Below are positions 9,141 to 17,092 of a stretch of DNA of 64,000 bases, in pieces. The first letter of the stretch is position 1, and the number at the start of each line of letters is the position of its first letter. This DNA comes from Acidobacteriota bacterium (GTDB taxonomy: Bacteria; Acidobacteriota; Terriglobia; Terriglobales; Acidobacteriaceae): positions 39,709 through 103,708 of the forward strand of contig JAJYVU010000002.1 of assembly GCA_021791875.1 (NCBI GenBank), read 5' to 3'. A program made the translations under genes and the position numbers. The notes under the pieces were generated by a model. It was not told the origin of the DNA, ran no database searches, and saw only the letters and a list, made by a program, of their open reading frames with translations.

Positions 9141-9679
9141 TTTCAACAGAGCGGCGAGCGCTGTAACGCTGGAGAAACAGCGCGTCGACAGAATTACGGA
9201 AATTTCCAGTGAAAAATTGTGCTTCTCTTCGCTGTCTGTTCCCCATTTACACAGCGGGACGAGCTTCGTACTCTTGGCAAGCGATCCAAGGAAACGAAGT
9301 TCGCACTTTCGCTGATTTACCTAAAAACTGAGTTTGAGCAGAGCGCGTGCATGAACGCTCTCGATGATCTGCTTTGGCTTTGAGGAGCACCCCGGAGCAT
9401 GCGCGGTCCGGGAGCGCAGGCAACCATGCAGGGCGCGACTGCTCACCGCATTCTGGCCCGATCCAGAAGACGGCAACGCGCGTTATCGGGTAGAGGCTTT
9501 CCCATGTGGAAAACTCTGCCGGCGCGCGGCGGGGATACTTGTCTCTTTTTTGCCGTGATTCTGCCTTGGGTCCGAATGCGGGCTGGTAGTAACCGCACAG
9601 AGCGGCGTCATTTGGACGGCGACCGCTGTGGATCCGCTTCGCCGTGCTCGCGAAGCAGGAAAGGGAAAGAGTCCAGCCT
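9141..9679. other. 539-base stretch without a supported gene
   Basis: Between the PhzF gene and the receiver-domain gene. Short frames exist on both strands but show no recognisable domain or ribosome binding site. A GGAAATTTCC palindrome near 9199 is the only symmetry noted. Probably leader and promoter DNA of the response regulator gene. Confidence 0.4.
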
Positions 9680-10135
9680 ATGAGGCCTAAGAAAGTAATT
9701 CTTTGCGTAGACGACAATGAACAGGCGCTGGCGGTGAGGAAGTTTCTGCTGGAGACACGTGGCTACCGGGTGATCCCCGCGACAGACGGGGCAACGGCCA
9801 TTGAAATTCTGCAACAGGGCGGGGTCGACCTGGTGTTGAGCGATCTGGTGATGCCGCAGATGGATGGCAACGAGATGATCCGGCGAATGAAGCAGCACTC
9901 GCCGGAGGTGCCGATGATGCTGATCAGCGGTACAGTTAAGGCGTTTGAACGCGCGAACCGGGCGGATGCGTTTTTGCCGAAGGGGGCATGCTCGCCGGTG
10001 GAGATGCTGGAGCGTATTCGGGTGATGATTGCGCGCAAGCGAGGACCCCGGAAGGCTGTGACGCGTCCGGGCTACCTGGAGCCGGCGGGGAACCTGCATG
10101 CGGCGCAGGCGGTGCAAACGGCTGCCGCATCCTGA
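9680..10135 (+). CDS. Single-domain response regulator (CheY-like receiver)
   Basis: 151 residues from the ATG at 9680, preceded by a purine-rich AGGAAAGGGAAAGAG; a GTG at 9644 is in frame but less well placed. The receiver fold is complete: acidic pair in CVDDNEQ, phospho-acceptor Asp in LVLSDLVMPQMDG, the Ser of LISG and the Lys of FLPKGA. After the domain there are about 30 residues with no output domain, so it must act through a partner protein. No histidine kinase is adjacent. The ABC ATPase follows 22 bases downstream. Confidence 0.9.
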   Translation: MRPKKVILCVDDNEQALAVRKFLLETRGYRVIPATDGATAIEILQQGGVDLVLSDLVMPQMDGNEMIRRMKQHSPEVPMMLISGTVKAFERANRADAFLPKGACSPVEMLERIRVMIARKRGPRKAVTRPGYLEPAGNLHAAQAVQTAAAS

Positions 10136-10157
10136 AGGGGGCGGCAGTTACAATCAA

Positions 10158-10871
10158 ATGGTGTCCATCATAGCGGCCGAGCAGGTTACGAAGATTTACA
10201 AGACGGGCAGGATCCAGGTGACAGCGCTGCGCGGCGTGTCGCTGGCGGTCGATGCCGGTGAATTTGTCAGTATTGTCGGGCCCTCGGGCAGCGGCAAGTC
10301 CACACTGTTTTATCTGCTTGGCGGGTTGACACGAGCTACCAGCGGGCGGGTGCTGATCGATGGAGTTGATTTTGCCGCCCTTTCGGATGGGGAACGGACG
10401 CGGGTTCGCAAACTGAAGATCGGGTTTGTCTTCCAGAAGTTCAACCTGCTGCCGACGCTGACGGCGCGGCAGAACATTGAGCTGGCGCATGAGATATCCG
10501 GCCGGAAGGAGCCGCTGGACAGGGAGTTCCTGAAGCAGTTGACGGAGCTGCTGGGGATTCAGGGGCGGCTTGACCACCGGCCCTCGGAACTGTCGGGCGG
10601 AGAGCAGCAGCGGGTAGCGATTGCGCGGGCGCTGGTGACGCGGCCGGCGATCGTGCTGGCCGACGAGCCGACGGGCAATCTGGACACGGAGAATTCTGAC
10701 GCAGTGCTGCAGATGCTGCGGAAGTCTAACCAGGAATTCAAGCAGACGGTGCTGATGATTACGCACAATCCGGAAGCGGCCTGCATTGGCGACCGCATCA
10801 TTCACATGCGCGATGGGGAGATTCGCGGTGTGGAAAAGGGCGATGGCCGGATCACGGGCCATGTGTGGTAG
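10158..10871 (+). CDS. ABC transporter ATPase, LolD/MacB type
   Basis: 237 residues starting MVSIIAAEQVTKIYK. Walker A is GPSGSGKST, the Q-loop is FQKFNLLPTLTA, the signature is LSGGEQQR, Walker B is IVLADEPTGNLD and the switch histidine is in MITHNP. The length and the LADEPTGNLD context match the LolD/MacB/SalX group, which works with FtsX-type permeases. No permease is adjacent, so its partner is encoded elsewhere; the large permease at 43657 is a formal candidate but is 33 kb away. The start could also be the GTG one codon later. Confidence 0.92.
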   Translation: MVSIIAAEQVTKIYKTGRIQVTALRGVSLAVDAGEFVSIVGPSGSGKSTLFYLLGGLTRATSGRVLIDGVDFAALSDGERTRVRKLKIGFVFQKFNLLPTLTARQNIELAHEISGRKEPLDREFLKQLTELLGIQGRLDHRPSELSGGEQQRVAIARALVTRPAIVLADEPTGNLDTENSDAVLQMLRKSNQEFKQTVLMITHNPEAACIGDRIIHMRDGEIRGVEKGDGRITGHVW

Positions 10872-10966
10872 CGGGCCGGGGATGGGTTTCCGGGGTGGCC
10901 AGATGGGCGCAAGCTACTCGCATTGACCGGCTTTCGGCACCCCGATATACTCAGGTAGTACTTCAA

Positions 10967-11041
10967 GCGGGAGTAGCTCAGTGGTAGAGCATCGCCTTGC
11001 CAAGGCGAGGGTCGCGGGTTCAAGTCCCGTCTCCCGCTCCA
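10967..11041 (+). tRNA. tRNA-Gly (GCC)
   Basis: Acceptor GCGGGAG/CTCCCGC, D arm GCTC...GAGC, anticodon stem TCGCC/GGCGA around loop TTGCCAA (anticodon GCC), T arm CGGG-TTCAAGT-CCCG, and encoded CCA. Confidence 0.97.
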
Positions 11042-11095
11042 GCCGGTCCCACCTCTGAACCGGCTGCGGAGATAGTCCAGGTCTCTGCTTCCCAA

Positions 11096-11170
11096 GGCGC
11101 GGTACCCAAGTGGTAAGGGAGAGGTCTGCAAAACCTTTATGCGCCGGTTCGATTCCGGCCCGCGCCTCCA
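11096..11170 (+). tRNA. tRNA-Cys (GCA), copy 2
   Basis: Acceptor GGCGCGG/CCGCGCC, D-loop AGTGGTAAG, anticodon stem AGGT/ACCT around CTGCAAA (anticodon GCA), T arm GCCGG-TTCGATT-CCGGC, discriminator U, encoded CCA. This is the more canonical bacterial tRNA-Cys body of the two in the window. Confidence 0.96.
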
Positions 11171-11438
11171 ATCAGCAGTTCCCAATCTTCTTCCATTATT
11201 GATGCAGGTCCATGGTTCGATCAGGCAGAGGCAGTGTCAATGTATCCGGGTTTCCCGGGGGTGCAGAGAAGCGCGCGGGGCGAGGGAAATGAGTCGTTTA
11301 GAGTACCCGTGGCAAAAATATCACTCCTGTGCTCTGCGTCACATGTCACCAAATTGAAAAATGCGAGTATTATTTTTCCCGGACAGCAAAGGCCGTTTGT
11401 AAACGCTGTACCGGAGTCACCGTTGTGGAAGGGGGAAG

Positions 11439-11810
11439 ATGCCTGAGCATCCGTGGCGTACGGTAATCGCGCTCCTGATCGGGGCCGTCGCCTTTGGTAT
11501 TACCCCGCTGGCGCTGGCCCATCTGTGGGCCCTGTATTTCTCTCCGAAAAAGCCGGGTCCTGAAAAGAACGCAATCTACGAATGCGGCCTGGAGTCGAAG
11601 GGCGATGCGTGGATTCAGTTCGATCCAGCCTACTATCTCTACGCGATTATCTTTTTGATTTTTGACGTGGAAGCGATCTTTCTTCTGCCCTTTGCGGTCG
11701 CGTTTACCGGACTGAGCATGGGAGCGGCGATCGCCATGCTCGTGTTTCTGCTGCTGCTGGTTGAGGGGCTGATCTGGGCATGGCAGAAGGGGCTGCTGAC
11801 ATGGGCCTGA
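11439..11810 (+). CDS. nuoA: Complex I subunit NuoA
   Basis: First gene of the complex I operon. 123 residues with three membrane spans; it helps form the quinone-channel junction between the peripheral and membrane arms together with NuoH, J and K. The conserved loop contains [11 protein letters not shown] and the [12 protein letters not shown] segment. The gene begins at an ATG preceded by GGAAGGGGGAAG. The promoter must lie in the 268-base gap after tRNA-Cys; I see no clear -35/-10 pair there. Confidence 0.96.
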   Translation: MPEHPWRTVIALLIGAVAFGITPLALAHLWALYFSPKKPGPEKNAIYECGLESKGDAWIQFDPAYYLYAIIFLIFDVEAIFLLPFAVAFTGLSMGAAIAMLVFLLLLVEGLIWAWQKGLLTWA

Positions 11811-11838
11811 CCGCAAGCGCCAGGCGCGCGGAAATTCC

Positions 11839-12486
11839 ATGGGAAGTGAAGTGATGGAGCAGGAACTGAAGGATTTGAAAGTCGAGCTCTCGAAGCATGG
11901 GATCTTCACGACCACGCTCGAAGAGGTATACAACTGGGGCCGTAAGAATTCGGTGTGGCCGCTGACCTTTGGCCTTGCCTGCTGCGCGATCGAGATGATT
12001 GCGACCTCGATGGCGCGGTACGACATTGCGCGATTTGGCGCGGAGGTATTTCGTCCCTCACCGCGGCAGGCGGACCTGATGATAGTAGCCGGTACGGTTA
12101 CAAAAAAGATGGCACCGCAGGTGGTGCGCCTCTATAACCAGATGCCGGAGCCGAAATATGTCATCGCGATGGGAGCCTGCGCAATTTCAGGCGGGCCGTT
12201 TCGCGATGGCTACAACGTGTTGAAGGGCATTGACCGCTATATTCCGGTGGATGTGCATATTCCGGGCTGCCCACCGCGGCCCGAGGCGCTGCTGCATGCC
12301 TTCATCACGCTGCAGAAGAAGATTGATGCGCAGCAGCTGCGCGGCGCGGGTCGCGCGCGGCACTTGAAGGCGGAAACGCCGAGCGAGTATCCGGTGCCGG
12401 ATTTTGGTTCGCATGACCTGGAGCCAACGCACAATGACGAGGTTTTTCCGCCGCGGCCCGAGAGCCCATTCAAGGTGTTGCCATGA
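11839..12486 (+). CDS. nuoB: Complex I subunit NuoB (cluster N2)
   Basis: 215 residues. Holds the terminal [4Fe-4S] cluster N2 that reduces quinone: the tandem cysteines of LACCAIEM (Cys48-Cys49 from this start), then GACAIS and PGCPPRPE. The C-terminal 45 residues are a polar extension beyond the core fold. An in-frame ATG at 11854 (MEQELKD) is an equally possible start. It overlaps nuoC by 4 bases (ATGA). Confidence 0.96.
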   Translation: MGSEVMEQELKDLKVELSKHGIFTTTLEEVYNWGRKNSVWPLTFGLACCAIEMIATSMARYDIARFGAEVFRPSPRQADLMIVAGTVTKKMAPQVVRLYNQMPEPKYVIAMGACAISGGPFRDGYNVLKGIDRYIPVDVHIPGCPPRPEALLHAFITLQKKIDAQQLRGAGRARHLKAETPSEYPVPDFGSHDLEPTHNDEVFPPRPESPFKVLP

Positions 12487-13154
12487 GCAGTCCGTCTATA
12501 GATCCGGTGGGCGTTGATGTTTCGGCCGAAGCGATTCGTGCGGCGCTGGTAAAGGGTGTTCCCGGCTGCGAGGCGACGGTGGTGGAAAACGGCAGTCCGT
12601 CAGCGCAGCACTCGTTGCTGCTGGACCATGAGCACGCCGTGGAGGCGGCGACGTTTCTGCGAGATCATGCGGAGTTCCGGCTGGATTTCTGCTCGAACGT
12701 GACAGGCGTGGATTGGCCGGACAAAGAAGTGACCGAGAAAGTGAAGGTCACGAAAGTGGTTGACGGGCCGGACGGGCCGAAAGAGCAGCAGGTGGAGGAA
12801 ACGCGCAAGACGCTGATTCCCGGTTACCTGGAAACGGTGTATCACCTGTTTTCGATGGAGAAAAAGCACGGACCGGTGATTCTGCGGCTGCGGACAGCGA
12901 ATCGTGGCGAGGGGAATCATCTGCCGTCTTTGACGCCGGTCTGGCGGAGCGCGGAGTTCCAGGAGCGCGAGGCGTTTGACCTGTTTGGAATCGTGTTCGA
13001 CGGGCATCCGGATTTGCGGCGGATTCTGATGTGGGAGGACTTCACCGACCACCCGATGCGGAAGGATTATGTGCCACCAGAGGAAGATGAGCCGGTGATG
13101 GATGACGGCTGCGCTCCCGGAAGCAGCGCGGAACAGGGGGCAGCCGGCCAATGA
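12483..13154 (+). CDS. nuoC: Complex I subunit NuoC
   Basis: 223 residues; the 30-kDa peripheral-arm subunit that packs against NuoD. The family signature is [21 protein letters not shown] followed by the [13 protein letters not shown] end. Between [10 protein letters not shown] and YHLFSMEK there is a charged insertion with [17 protein letters not shown], longer than in standard NuoC. The 3' end overlaps nuoD by 4 bases. Confidence 0.94.
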   Translation: MSSPSIDPVGVDVSAEAIRAALVKGVPGCEATVVENGSPSAQHSLLLDHEHAVEAATFLRDHAEFRLDFCSNVTGVDWPDKEVTEKVKVTKVVDGPDGPKEQQVEETRKTLIPGYLETVYHLFSMEKKHGPVILRLRTANRGEGNHLPSLTPVWRSAEFQEREAFDLFGIVFDGHPDLRRILMWEDFTDHPMRKDYVPPEEDEPVMDDGCAPGSSAEQGAAGQ

Positions 13155-14356
13155 GCGGGAAATCGATGATGGAAGAGAGCGCGATCGGACTCGACGAGCA
13201 GATGGGCGCGACCTATGGCGCGGGCCGGCACACGCTGAAGCCGGATGCCGAGCACGAGTCGCAGATTCTGGAAGTGGCAATCGGACCGCAGCATCCTTCG
13301 ACGCACGGCGTATTCCGCATGGATGTGCAGCTGGACGGCGAGCGCGTGGTGCGGCTGAAGCCGGTGTTTGGCTACCTGCATCGGAATCACGAAAAGATTG
13401 CCGAGAATGCCGCGTATCTGGCGGCCATTCCATACACGGACCGGCTCGACTACCTGTGCTCGATGACCAATAACTGGGGCTATGTGCTGGCGGTGGAGAA
13501 GCTGGTGGGGATCGCGGTGCCGGAGCGCACGGAATACATTCGCGTGATCATGGCGGAGTTGACGCGCTTCCAGAATCATTCGGCGCTGGTTGGATTTCTG
13601 CTGCAGGACATGGGCGCCTCGGGTACGCCGCTGATGTATGCGTTCCGCGAGCGGGAGAAGATTCTGGATCTGTTCGAGGCGGTAAGCGGCGCCCGCATGA
13701 TGTGCAACTACCTGCGGTTCGGCGGGGTGCGCGTGGACTGCACGCCGGAGTGGCTGGAGGAGACGCGCCAGCTGGTGGGCCGGCTACCGCGTTTTGTGGA
13801 TGAATTTGAACGGCTGCTGCGCGGCAATGAGATTCTGATGGCGCGTACGCAGGGCGTGGGCGTGCTGCCGCGCGAGCTGGCGGTGAGCGCCGGAGTGACA
13901 GGGCCCATGCTGCGCGCGAGCGGTGTGAATTACGACATTCGCAAGGTGGACCGCTACGGAATCTATGACAGGTTCAAGTTCCGGGTCCCGCTGGGCGAGC
14001 ATGGAGATGTCTACGACCGCTATATGATGCGCGTGCTGGAGATGCGCGAGTCGATTGCGATTCTGGAGCAGGCGCTGAAGGAAATCCCCGACGGGCCGGT
14101 TCAGGACCCGAAGACGAAGGTACGCGGGCTGCGTCCGAAAGTGGGCGAGGCTTACGGACGGATTGAGTCGCCGAAGGGCGAGCTGGGCTTTTACCTGATC
14201 AGCGACGGCACGATGAATCCGTATCGCTACCGGGTGCGGCCGCCGTGCCTGATCAACCTGACCATTCTGGAAGATATGTGCCTTGGGCTGAGCGTGGCTG
14301 ACGTGGTGGTGACGCTGGGCAGCGTGGATATTGTGATGGGCGAGGTGGACCGCTAA
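13151..14356 (+). CDS. nuoD: Complex I subunit NuoD
   Basis: 401 residues; the 49-kDa subunit that forms the quinone site with Nuo[14 protein letters not shown] carries the conserved quinone-site histidine, followed by [16 protein letters not shown]-type [10 protein letters not shown], and the C-terminal PRGELG-type [14 protein letters not shown]. About 45 residues precede the core. It is separate from NuoC (no nuoCD fusion). The stop and the next start share bases (TAATG). Confidence 0.96.
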   Translation: MSGKSMMEESAIGLDEQMGATYGAGRHTLKPDAEHESQILEVAIGPQHPSTHGVFRMDVQLDGERVVRLKPVFGYLHRNHEKIAENAAYLAAIPYTDRLDYLCSMTNNWGYVLAVEKLVGIAVPERTEYIRVIMAELTRFQNHSALVGFLLQDMGASGTPLMYAFREREKILDLFEAVSGARMMCNYLRFGGVRVDCTPEWLEETRQLVGRLPRFVDEFERLLRGNEILMARTQGVGVLPRELAVSAGVTGPMLRASGVNYDIRKVDRYGIYDRFKFRVPLGEHGDVYDRYMMRVLEMRESIAILEQALKEIPDGPVQDPKTKVRGLRPKVGEAYGRIESPKGELGFYLISDGTMNPYRYRVRPPCLINLTILEDMCLGLSVADVVVTLGSVDIVMGEVDR

Positions 14357-14997
14357 TGCTGGGCGAAGGCATCGTCAAGGGACTGATCGAAACCGCACGT
14401 AACTTTGTGGGCAGTTATGTGGACAAGGATCGTCTGGTTACCGTGCAGTACCCGGAGGAGCGGAATCCGCTGCCGGAGGCAGCGCGCAATTTCCCCTTCC
14501 TGTTGTACGACGGCGACGATCCCGAGGCAGGATTGCGCTGCGTGTCTTGTCACATCTGTGAGAAGGAATGTCCGCCGCGCTGCATTCATATTGAGAAGAG
14601 CACGGACAAGAAGCCGGACTTTGTGGGCAAGCAGCAGTTCTATCCGAAGGTCTTCAACATTGACGTTTCGGTGTGCATGAGCTGCCAGATCTGCGTCGAG
14701 GTGTGCCCATTCGACGCGATCCGGATGGACAAGGAATTTGAGCTCAGTACGGATGACCGCTTTGGCGGGCTGCTCTGGACCAAGAAGGAGCTGGCGAAAC
14801 CGAACGAGTATTACCAGAAGATCCATCCGATGGAAGCGGCGGAGACAGATGCGCGGCGGGCTGAGGAACTGAAGCAGACACAGGCCAAGGCCGCAGCGGC
14901 CGCGGCAGCGGCAGCTGCGAAAGCGGCGGAAGCAGCCAAGGCCGCGGAAGCCGCCAAAGCGGGCAATGGGGCTGCCGGAAAGGAGCCGTCGGCGTAA
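14356..14997 (+). CDS. nuoI: Complex I subunit NuoI (two 4Fe-4S) with Ala/Lys-rich tail
   Basis: 213 residues. Two ferredoxin-type motifs, CVSCHICEKECP and CMSCQICVEVCP, bind clusters N6a and N6b on the electron path to N2. In place after nuoD and before nuoH, where E. coli has nuoEFG between D and H. The last 45 residues are an unusual low-complexity tail made of Ala, Lys and Glu (repeats of KAAEAA), predicted as one long exposed helix. Start TAATG overlaps nuoD; the stop overlaps nuoH. Confidence 0.95.
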   Translation: MLGEGIVKGLIETARNFVGSYVDKDRLVTVQYPEERNPLPEAARNFPFLLYDGDDPEAGLRCVSCHICEKECPPRCIHIEKSTDKKPDFVGKQQFYPKVFNIDVSVCMSCQICVEVCPFDAIRMDKEFELSTDDRFGGLLWTKKELAKPNEYYQKIHPMEAAETDARRAEELKQTQAKAAAAAAAAAAKAAEAAKAAEAAKAGNGAAGKEPSA

Positions 14998-16220
14998 TGA
15001 ATGGATATTTTGCGATGGCGACGGGTCTTGCCGAGCGGGTAGACCAGATATTTGTCACATTTGATCATTGGGCGGTTACAAATACGCCGGAACCTCTGCG
15101 CTGGCTGGTTTCCATACTGCTGATCGTGGTGCCGATTCTGGCCGTTTTTCCGGGATTGTTTGCGCTGACGACCGTACTCGAACGCAAGGGGCTGGGCAGG
15201 ATCCAGAACCGCTACGGTCCGAACCGCGTGGGCCCGTATGGACTGCTGCAGCCGATTGCCGATGCCGTGAAATCGCTGACGAAGGAAGACGTTGTGCCGC
15301 GCACGGCGGATGGCGTGGTGCATTACCTGGCTCCGCTGGTGATTGTGTCGACGGCCTTCCTGGCCTATGCGGTGCTGCCGGTGGGGCGCAACATGATAGC
15401 CGTGCATCTGGACGCAGGGCTGCTGTTCTTCTTTGCGATTGGTTCGGCGACCGAACTGGCGGTGTTCATGGCCGGATGGTCAAGCCGCAACAAGTATTCG
15501 CTGCTGGGCGCCATGCGCGCGATCGCACAGATGATCAGCTATGAAGTTCCGCTGATTCTCTCGTCGATTGCGGTCATCATGATTGCCGGCACGCTTTCTC
15601 CGGAAAAGATTGTGCTCGAACAGGCGCAGTATACGGGGATCTTTCCGCACTGGTATGTGTTCACGCCCTGGGGATTTGCCGGGTTTCTGCTGTTCATGAC
15701 GGCGGCTGCGGCAGAGACGAACCGGAGCCCATTCGATTTGCCGGAAGGCGAATCGGAGATTATCGCGGGCTACTTTGTCGAATATTCGGGTTTCAAGTTT
15801 GCGCTGTTCTTCCTGGCCGAGTACCTGGAAATTTTCGCGGTGAGCGGTCTGGGCATCACGCTGTTCCTGGGCGGATGGTCAGCGCCGCTGAGTTTTCTGG
15901 CGGTGATTCCGTCGTGGATCTGGTTCTTTGCCAAGTTGCTGGTGATGATCGGCGTCTTCATCTGGGTGAGGGGCACGATGCCGCGCCTGAGGATGGACCA
16001 GCTGATGAACTTTGCCTGGAAGTTCATGCTGCCGATGGCGCTGATCGACATGGTCTGCGCGGGTGTGTGGCGATTTCTGCCCGGCGGAGCCTTGTGGGTC
16101 GTGCTGCGCTGGCTGATATGCGCCGCGATCATCGTGGTGCCATACGTGGCGCTGGCGCGCGGGCTTGAGCAGGGGCGGAAGATCGAACAGCGGGTCTACC
16201 GCTACGCGGAGGAAGGGTAA
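14997..16220 (+). CDS. nuoH: Complex I subunit NuoH
   Basis: 407 residues with about eight membrane spans; it links the quinone cavity to the proton-pumping arm. The conserved ERKGLGRIQNRYGPNRVG loop, FAIGSATELAVFMAGWSS, ETNRSPFDLPEGESEIIAG with the acidic loop, and FIWVRGTMPRLRMDQLM are all present. Starts on the TAATGA overlap with nuoI. Confidence 0.97.
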   Translation: MNGYFAMATGLAERVDQIFVTFDHWAVTNTPEPLRWLVSILLIVVPILAVFPGLFALTTVLERKGLGRIQNRYGPNRVGPYGLLQPIADAVKSLTKEDVVPRTADGVVHYLAPLVIVSTAFLAYAVLPVGRNMIAVHLDAGLLFFFAIGSATELAVFMAGWSSRNKYSLLGAMRAIAQMISYEVPLILSSIAVIMIAGTLSPEKIVLEQAQYTGIFPHWYVFTPWGFAGFLLFMTAAAAETNRSPFDLPEGESEIIAGYFVEYSGFKFALFFLAEYLEIFAVSGLGITLFLGGWSAPLSFLAVIPSWIWFFAKLLVMIGVFIWVRGTMPRLRMDQLMNFAWKFMLPMALIDMVCAGVWRFLPGGALWVVLRWLICAAIIVVPYVALARGLEQGRKIEQRVYRYAEEG

Positions 16221-16222
16221 CC

Positions 16223-16744
16223 ATGACAGTGTCATTTGTTCTGCTGGCTCTGCTTACACTATCCGCCGCGGTCGCGGCGATGAGTATGCCCCGGCTGATC
16301 CACTGCGCGCTGGCACTTGCGGTGGCGTTTACCGGGCTGGGCGGCATTTTCCTGAATCTTGGAGCGGAGTTTGTCGGCCTGGCGCAGCTGCTGGTGTATG
16401 TGGGTGCGGTGGCCATCCTGATTGTGTTTGCGATTCTGCTGACGCGCGGCAGTGAAGTTTCGATGCGGCCGGGGGCAAGGTCGGCGATTTCCGGAACGGT
16501 GATTGCGCTGGCGGTATTTGCGGTGCTGGCGCATGCGGTGCTGACCAGCGGCGTTAGCCGCATGGCGACGACGGCTGTAACGCCTTCGAACCGGGTACAG
16601 GAGATTGGCGTGACACTGCTGCAGCAGTACGTTCTGCCGCTGGAAGTGATTGCGCTCCTGCTGACGGCGGCGTTGATTGGCGCGGTCATTCTTGCCTGGC
16701 GTGAAAAGAGCCCGGCGGCGCAGGAAGGAGCGGAAACGCGATGA
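16223..16744 (+). CDS. nuoJ: Complex I subunit NuoJ
   Basis: 173 residues with five hydrophobic spans; NuoJ's third helix carries the pi-bulge region seen here as FVGLAQLLVYVGAVAILIVFAILL. Two bases after nuoH, and overlaps nuoK by 4 bases. Confidence 0.94.
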   Translation: MTVSFVLLALLTLSAAVAAMSMPRLIHCALALAVAFTGLGGIFLNLGAEFVGLAQLLVYVGAVAILIVFAILLTRGSEVSMRPGARSAISGTVIALAVFAVLAHAVLTSGVSRMATTAVTPSNRVQEIGVTLLQQYVLPLEVIALLLTAALIGAVILAWREKSPAAQEGAETR

Positions 16745-17067
16745 ACCCTTTGTCTGCCTGTTTGATTGTTGCGGCATTCCTGTTCTGCGTGGGGCTGGCC
16801 GGAGCGCTCTCGCGCAGCAGCGCGATTCTGGTGCTGGCCGGAATTGAGTTAATGCTGGGCGCGGCGAACCTGAACTTTATTGCCTTCTGGCGCTATGGCG
16901 CATTGGCTGCGGTGTCGCCCTTTCATTCGCTGACGGGCATCGTGTTTGTGCTGTTCTCGATTGGCGTGGCGGCGGCGGAAGCGGCGGTCGGACTCGCTTT
17001 GATTCTTGCGATTTACCGCTACACGAAGAGCTGTAATGTCACCCAGATCACCGAGTTGAAGGGATAG
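16741..17067 (+). CDS. nuoK: Complex I subunit NuoK
   Basis: 108 residues with three membrane helices; carries membrane glutamates of the proton path in GIELMLGAANLNF and AAAEAAVGLALI. The C-terminal KSCNVTQITELKG is slightly longer than in E. coli. Overlaps nuoJ (ATGA). Confidence 0.95.
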   Translation: MNPLSACLIVAAFLFCVGLAGALSRSSAILVLAGIELMLGAANLNFIAFWRYGALAAVSPFHSLTGIVFVLFSIGVAAAEAAVGLALILAIYRYTKSCNVTQITELKG

Positions 17068-17092
17068 CGCATGCCATTTATGAACGAGCGGA

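Noticed and set aside
9247..9717. 156-codon minus-strand frame before the response regulator gene
   Set aside because: No ribosome binding site and no domain; overlaps the receiver gene start.
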